From positions 43,745 to 107,744 of the forward strand of contig JAKVCD010000013.1 in NCBI GenBank assembly GCA_022446815.1: 64,000 bases of DNA, given 5' to 3'. A model generated the notes under the pieces. The model was not told where the DNA came from. It was given only the letters and a program-made list of their open reading frames with translations, and searched no databases. Of this stretch, positions 61,548 to 64,000 are shown piece by piece. How positions within the stretch are numbered: position 1 is the stretch's first letter; every line of letters begins with the position of its first letter. This stretch comes from Planctomycetota bacterium. Its GTDB lineage: Bacteria > Planctomycetota > UBA1135 > GCA-002686595. The position numbers and the translations under genes are program-made.

Positions 61548-62717
61548 ATGAAGTTATCTATCTGCCTCAGCCCTCTTTTGATCCTCGCTGCCTGTAGCAC
61601 GCCAGCTCACAAGGGTGACATCACTCCAGGTGATGAGGCCAAGGGGTCAAGTGGCGCTTCGCTTGAGAAGGAGCCCGACCTGACAGAGGATGCGGTGCGT
61701 GCGTTTGCGGTTGATTTCCATGCAGGCCTCGTAGGGTTTGAGGCTGGCGCTGAAGTGTTTAGGCAGGGGGTCAGTTCAGACACACGCAGCTTCAACGCGG
61801 GTTTTTCAAATGAGATGCGATTTAATGCAGATGGGATCAACCCCGCAGACTTTTGGGAAGACGAAGTCACATGTGAGGTTGTTGGTGTCCACATTTACGG
61901 AAGCGTGGCGAGCGTCTTTGGAATCGTGACCTACACCGACTATGAAATGAGCTGGTCTAAAAGGTTCCACGGGACGGTGATCCGTGAGAACGACCGACTC
62001 GTTTGGCACCGGTGGATGGAGATTCCTGACACGATCCTCGCTAACAATTATTTGGGCTTTTACACGGAGAAACCTGAGGCAGGGCAAGCTTACTTTCGGT
62101 TGGCTTGGGCAGTGGTCAACGGGAAGTTTGATGAGGCGTACGAGTTCGGCGAAGAGACGATCAAGGAGGATCCCGGTCTTGCCATGGGCTACATCGGCCG
62201 TGCTTGGAAGAGCTTCCTGCTAGGCAGCGAGGAGGGCTGGGACAAGGCGATGGCCGAAGCAGTCGCCCAGCTGGACGAAGAGTCATACGCCCAGAAGTTA
62301 TTTGTGCGCTCTATGGCCTCTAAAGATGTTGAAGAGCAGCGCTCTTTGGCGCGTGAGGCATTAACCCTAGCCCCAGACGACCCTCTGCTTGGTCTGTGGT
62401 ACGTCTTTGTTACCGCCTTTGTGGGGCAGGATGCAGATGTAGAGGCAGGGCTTCGACATGCGAGGCTCATGCTCAAGAGGTGGCCCGTGTCAGGCGGAAT
62501 TCATAACAGCATGGGCTACCTGCTGATGCGTGCAGGGCTCATGCAAGAGGCCGAGAAGCACTTCAAGATGTATCTGCGCTTAGAGCCCGAGACGGCCAAT
62601 GCGCATGACTCATGGGGAGACTACCTCAGCGCCGCTGGAAAAGAAGAGGAGGCGAAGGCTGCCAAGTCAAAGGCTGCGGAGCTCTCTGCTCTATTTTCAG
62701 AGCGCTACAAGGACTAG
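61548..62717 (+). CDS. TPR-repeat lipoprotein
   Basis: 389 aa. The signal MKLSICLSPLLILAAC gives a lipobox LAAC (Cys16). Residues about 45-165 form an alpha/beta domain resembling SnoaL-like or nuclear-transport-factor-2 folds (EVVGVHIYGSVASVFGIVTY, FHGTVIRENDRLVWHRWM). The C-terminal half is TPR units (YLLMRAGLMQEAEKHFKMYL). Codon use is less GC-biased than upstream genes. Function unknown. Confidence 0.82.
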   Translation: MKLSICLSPLLILAACSTPAHKGDITPGDEAKGSSGASLEKEPDLTEDAVRAFAVDFHAGLVGFEAGAEVFRQGVSSDTRSFNAGFSNEMRFNADGINPADFWEDEVTCEVVGVHIYGSVASVFGIVTYTDYEMSWSKRFHGTVIRENDRLVWHRWMEIPDTILANNYLGFYTEKPEAGQAYFRLAWAVVNGKFDEAYEFGEETIKEDPGLAMGYIGRAWKSFLLGSEEGWDKAMAEAVAQLDEESYAQKLFVRSMASKDVEEQRSLAREALTLAPDDPLLGLWYVFVTAFVGQDADVEAGLRHARLMLKRWPVSGGIHNSMGYLLMRAGLMQEAEKHFKMYLRLEPETANAHDSWGDYLSAAGKEEEAKAAKSKAAELSALFSERYKD

Positions 62718-62784
62718 CTGTCTCTCGCATACCCCATGTGCTTGAGTGGCTAACCTTTTAAAGACCTGTCCGTCAGCGACATTC

Positions 62785-63594
62785 ATGCTCAGACAATTGA
62801 GGTCGTTGCTATTCGTCTCTCTGCTGTCGTTCTTCGCGGGATGCCTAGAGACGGGGCCGATCGCTGAGTTCAGTTCAGGCCCGATCTCCGATGTCAATTA
62901 TCGGGAAGATGGAGAGCTTGGGTCTTTTCTGAGCGCCACATATCCCCAGGTCAGTTTGAACGCTGACGATGAACTTCGCAGGGAAGCCTTGAACGCCCTC
63001 ATTCAGCACAAGTTTCTCGCCCGACTAAGCACCTGGAGGGACTGGGTCATCGTGGGCTCTCGTGAGTCGAAGGAGGGCATGGAGGTTGACCCTGATTCTT
63101 ATAGCGGTGCTTCTTTTCAAAACTGGAAGTGCGAGATCACGTACGAGTTGGGTTGTCTCCGTGAAGACTGCGTGAGCCTAGTCATGATGGAGTACTGGTA
63201 TACGGGGGGGGCGCACGGCAATTGGAGCTTTCGTCCTTTGAACTACTGGTGGGTAGAAGACGAGTTTCGAGAGGTGTCTCTAGCCGACCTCTTCAATGAC
63301 ACAGAGCATTGGGACGAGGAATTGGACCTCTTGATATGGGAGGGTTACTTAGGGCTTTTAGCCGAGAGGGTAGAAGCGCAGTACCTAGATGCTGTAGAGC
63401 GGGAGGAGGAATACCTTGAAGGAATTCACAGGGATGCTCCGTTCCACATATCCAAAGAGGGCATCCAGTTCTATTACGCCCCCTACGCCCTTAACTCGTT
63501 CGCTGTCGGTGACTTTCGAATCTTGATCCCGTGGAATCGGATGGAGGGGATCTTGGCTCCCGAAGTTTCTAGTGAAGCTTGGGCTCCCAAGTAG
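62785..63594 (+). CDS. Lipoprotein with DUF3298/DUF4163-like domain
   Basis: 269 aa from ATG 62785, giving a signal LFVSLLSFFAGC and Cys20. DUF3298-type features are SLVMMEYWYTGGAHGNWSF, the VSLADLFND motif and FYYAPYALNSFAVGDFRILI near the end. This fold is found in RsiV and PdaC, where it binds lysozyme or accompanies a deacetylase. Here it stands alone with no catalytic domain. Weak GC bias, as in its neighbour. Confidence 0.78.
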   Translation: MLRQLRSLLFVSLLSFFAGCLETGPIAEFSSGPISDVNYREDGELGSFLSATYPQVSLNADDELRREALNALIQHKFLARLSTWRDWVIVGSRESKEGMEVDPDSYSGASFQNWKCEITYELGCLREDCVSLVMMEYWYTGGAHGNWSFRPLNYWWVEDEFREVSLADLFNDTEHWDEELDLLIWEGYLGLLAERVEAQYLDAVEREEEYLEGIHRDAPFHISKEGIQFYYAPYALNSFAVGDFRILIPWNRMEGILAPEVSSEAWAPK

Positions 63595-63719
63595 AAGATC
63601 CTGGTCTGCTCCAGCCATAGTTTTTCAAAGTCTATGTCCATCGAGCTCTTGTGAGCTCAAGCACCTGGTTTCAGAGGTGTGGTGAGGTGTTGGCTTGGAA
63701 GGTGAGGTCTGATTTGCGC

Positions 63720-64000
63720 TCAGTTCGTCTCTGGGCTCTTCATGCGATACAAAACGTGGGGGCGCAGCGGATGGCCTTCCTCTAGGCCTGGGTGTTCGAA
63801 GTCTCCTTCAGGATCCCTGTTCATCCCGATCTTTTCCATCACGCGACGAGAGGAGAGGTTTTCCAAAACGGTGAAAGAGACGACCTCGTCGAGTTCAAGC
63901 TCATTAAAACCATGATGTACGGAGGCTTCCGCCGCTTCAGTTGCGTAGCCCCTGTTCCAGTGTTTTGGGTGGATGCGCCAGCCGATCTCTACGCACGGCG
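63720..64000 (-). CDS. GNAT-family N-acetyltransferase (N-terminus beyond window)
   Basis: The last 93 codons, read from the right edge leftwards to TGA at 63722-63720. EIGWRIHPKHWNRGYATEAA is the acetyl-CoA-binding motif of RimJ/RimL-type GNAT enzymes, followed by SFTVLENLSSRRVMEKIGMN. The N-terminal part lies outside the window. Substrate unknown. Convergent with the DUF3298 lipoprotein gene, and compositionally similar to it. Confidence 0.85.
   Translation of the reverse strand, partial: PCVEIGWRIHPKHWNRGYATEAAEASVHHGFNELELDEVVSFTVLENLSSRRVMEKIGMNRDPEGDFEHPGLEEGHPLRPHVLYRMKSPETN

Noticed and set aside
1..64000. tRNA or rRNA genes, insertion sequences, phage genes or toxin-antitoxin pairs
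   Set aside because: The intergenic gaps were read for cloverleaf ends, transposase motifs and inverted-repeat ends and none was found. A covariance-model scan would be decisive for RNA genes.

Overview
The window is a high-GC, gene-dense bacterial chromosome segment. It looks like a member of the PVC superphylum, most likely Planctomycetota. The clues are a small basic protein of the Chlamydiae/Verrucomicrobia/Planctomycetes type (16432-16677), an FG-GAP/ASPIC protein, a CxPSR-type sulfatase, many TPR lipoproteins, and a division/cell-wall (dcw) cluster that keeps ftsI and ftsW but has no ftsQ, ftsA, ftsZ, ddl or murD. The phylum call is inference; no rRNA or tRNA gene was seen.

Layout. 1-8985 (minus strand) is an operon-like set: a secretin lipoprotein with TPRs, two large exported TPR proteins, an ExbB/TolQ-like proton-channel subunit and two ExbD/TolR-like proteins, the last running off the left edge. 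It resembles a proton-motive-force-driven trans-envelope machine and is the best candidate here for an undescribed system. 9112-19983 holds mixed housekeeping and lipoprotein genes: family 4 uracil-DNA glycosylase, MtaB-type tRNA methylthiotransferase, TPR proteins, an FG-GAP/ASPIC protein, a SPOR-like membrane protein, the small basic protein, QueE and Der. 20206-31211 is a polysaccharide cluster: Wzm/Wzt-type ABC exporter, five separate glycosyltransferases, a PIG-L deacetylase and a PIG-L/glycosyltransferase fusion, nearly all overlapping by a few bases.

31181-32699 carries a HEAT-repeat lipoprotein and a conserved-looking Cys/His protein. 32700-33126 is a regulatory region with three direct repeats at an exact 21-bp period and a three-GTGG MraZ-type operator at a 10-bp period. 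33127-47367 is the dcw cluster: mraZ, rsmH, ftsL-like, an enlarged ftsI, murE, murF, mraY, ftsW, a LysM protein, a 53-codon ORF, murG, murC and murB, followed by thrS and a sulfatase. MurE has the DNPR motif of meso-diaminopimelate enzymes, so peptidoglycan precursor synthesis appears intact apart from a MurD gene, which must lie elsewhere or be replaced.

50703-61389 holds two tandem membrane paralogues, DNA polymerase IV, a multi-cluster ferredoxin with an unusual middle domain, a truncated secreted-protein remnant, DNA polymerase I, a degenerate WaaP-like kinase, a DUF368 polyprenyl-phosphate transporter, exonuclease III and a cytochrome b561. 61548-64000 has weaker GC bias and carries two lipoproteins and a partial GNAT acetyltransferase. 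Translational coupling is pervasive, with ATGA, GTGA and unusually often TTGA stop/start overlaps. Family assignments come from reading motifs; no database search was run.
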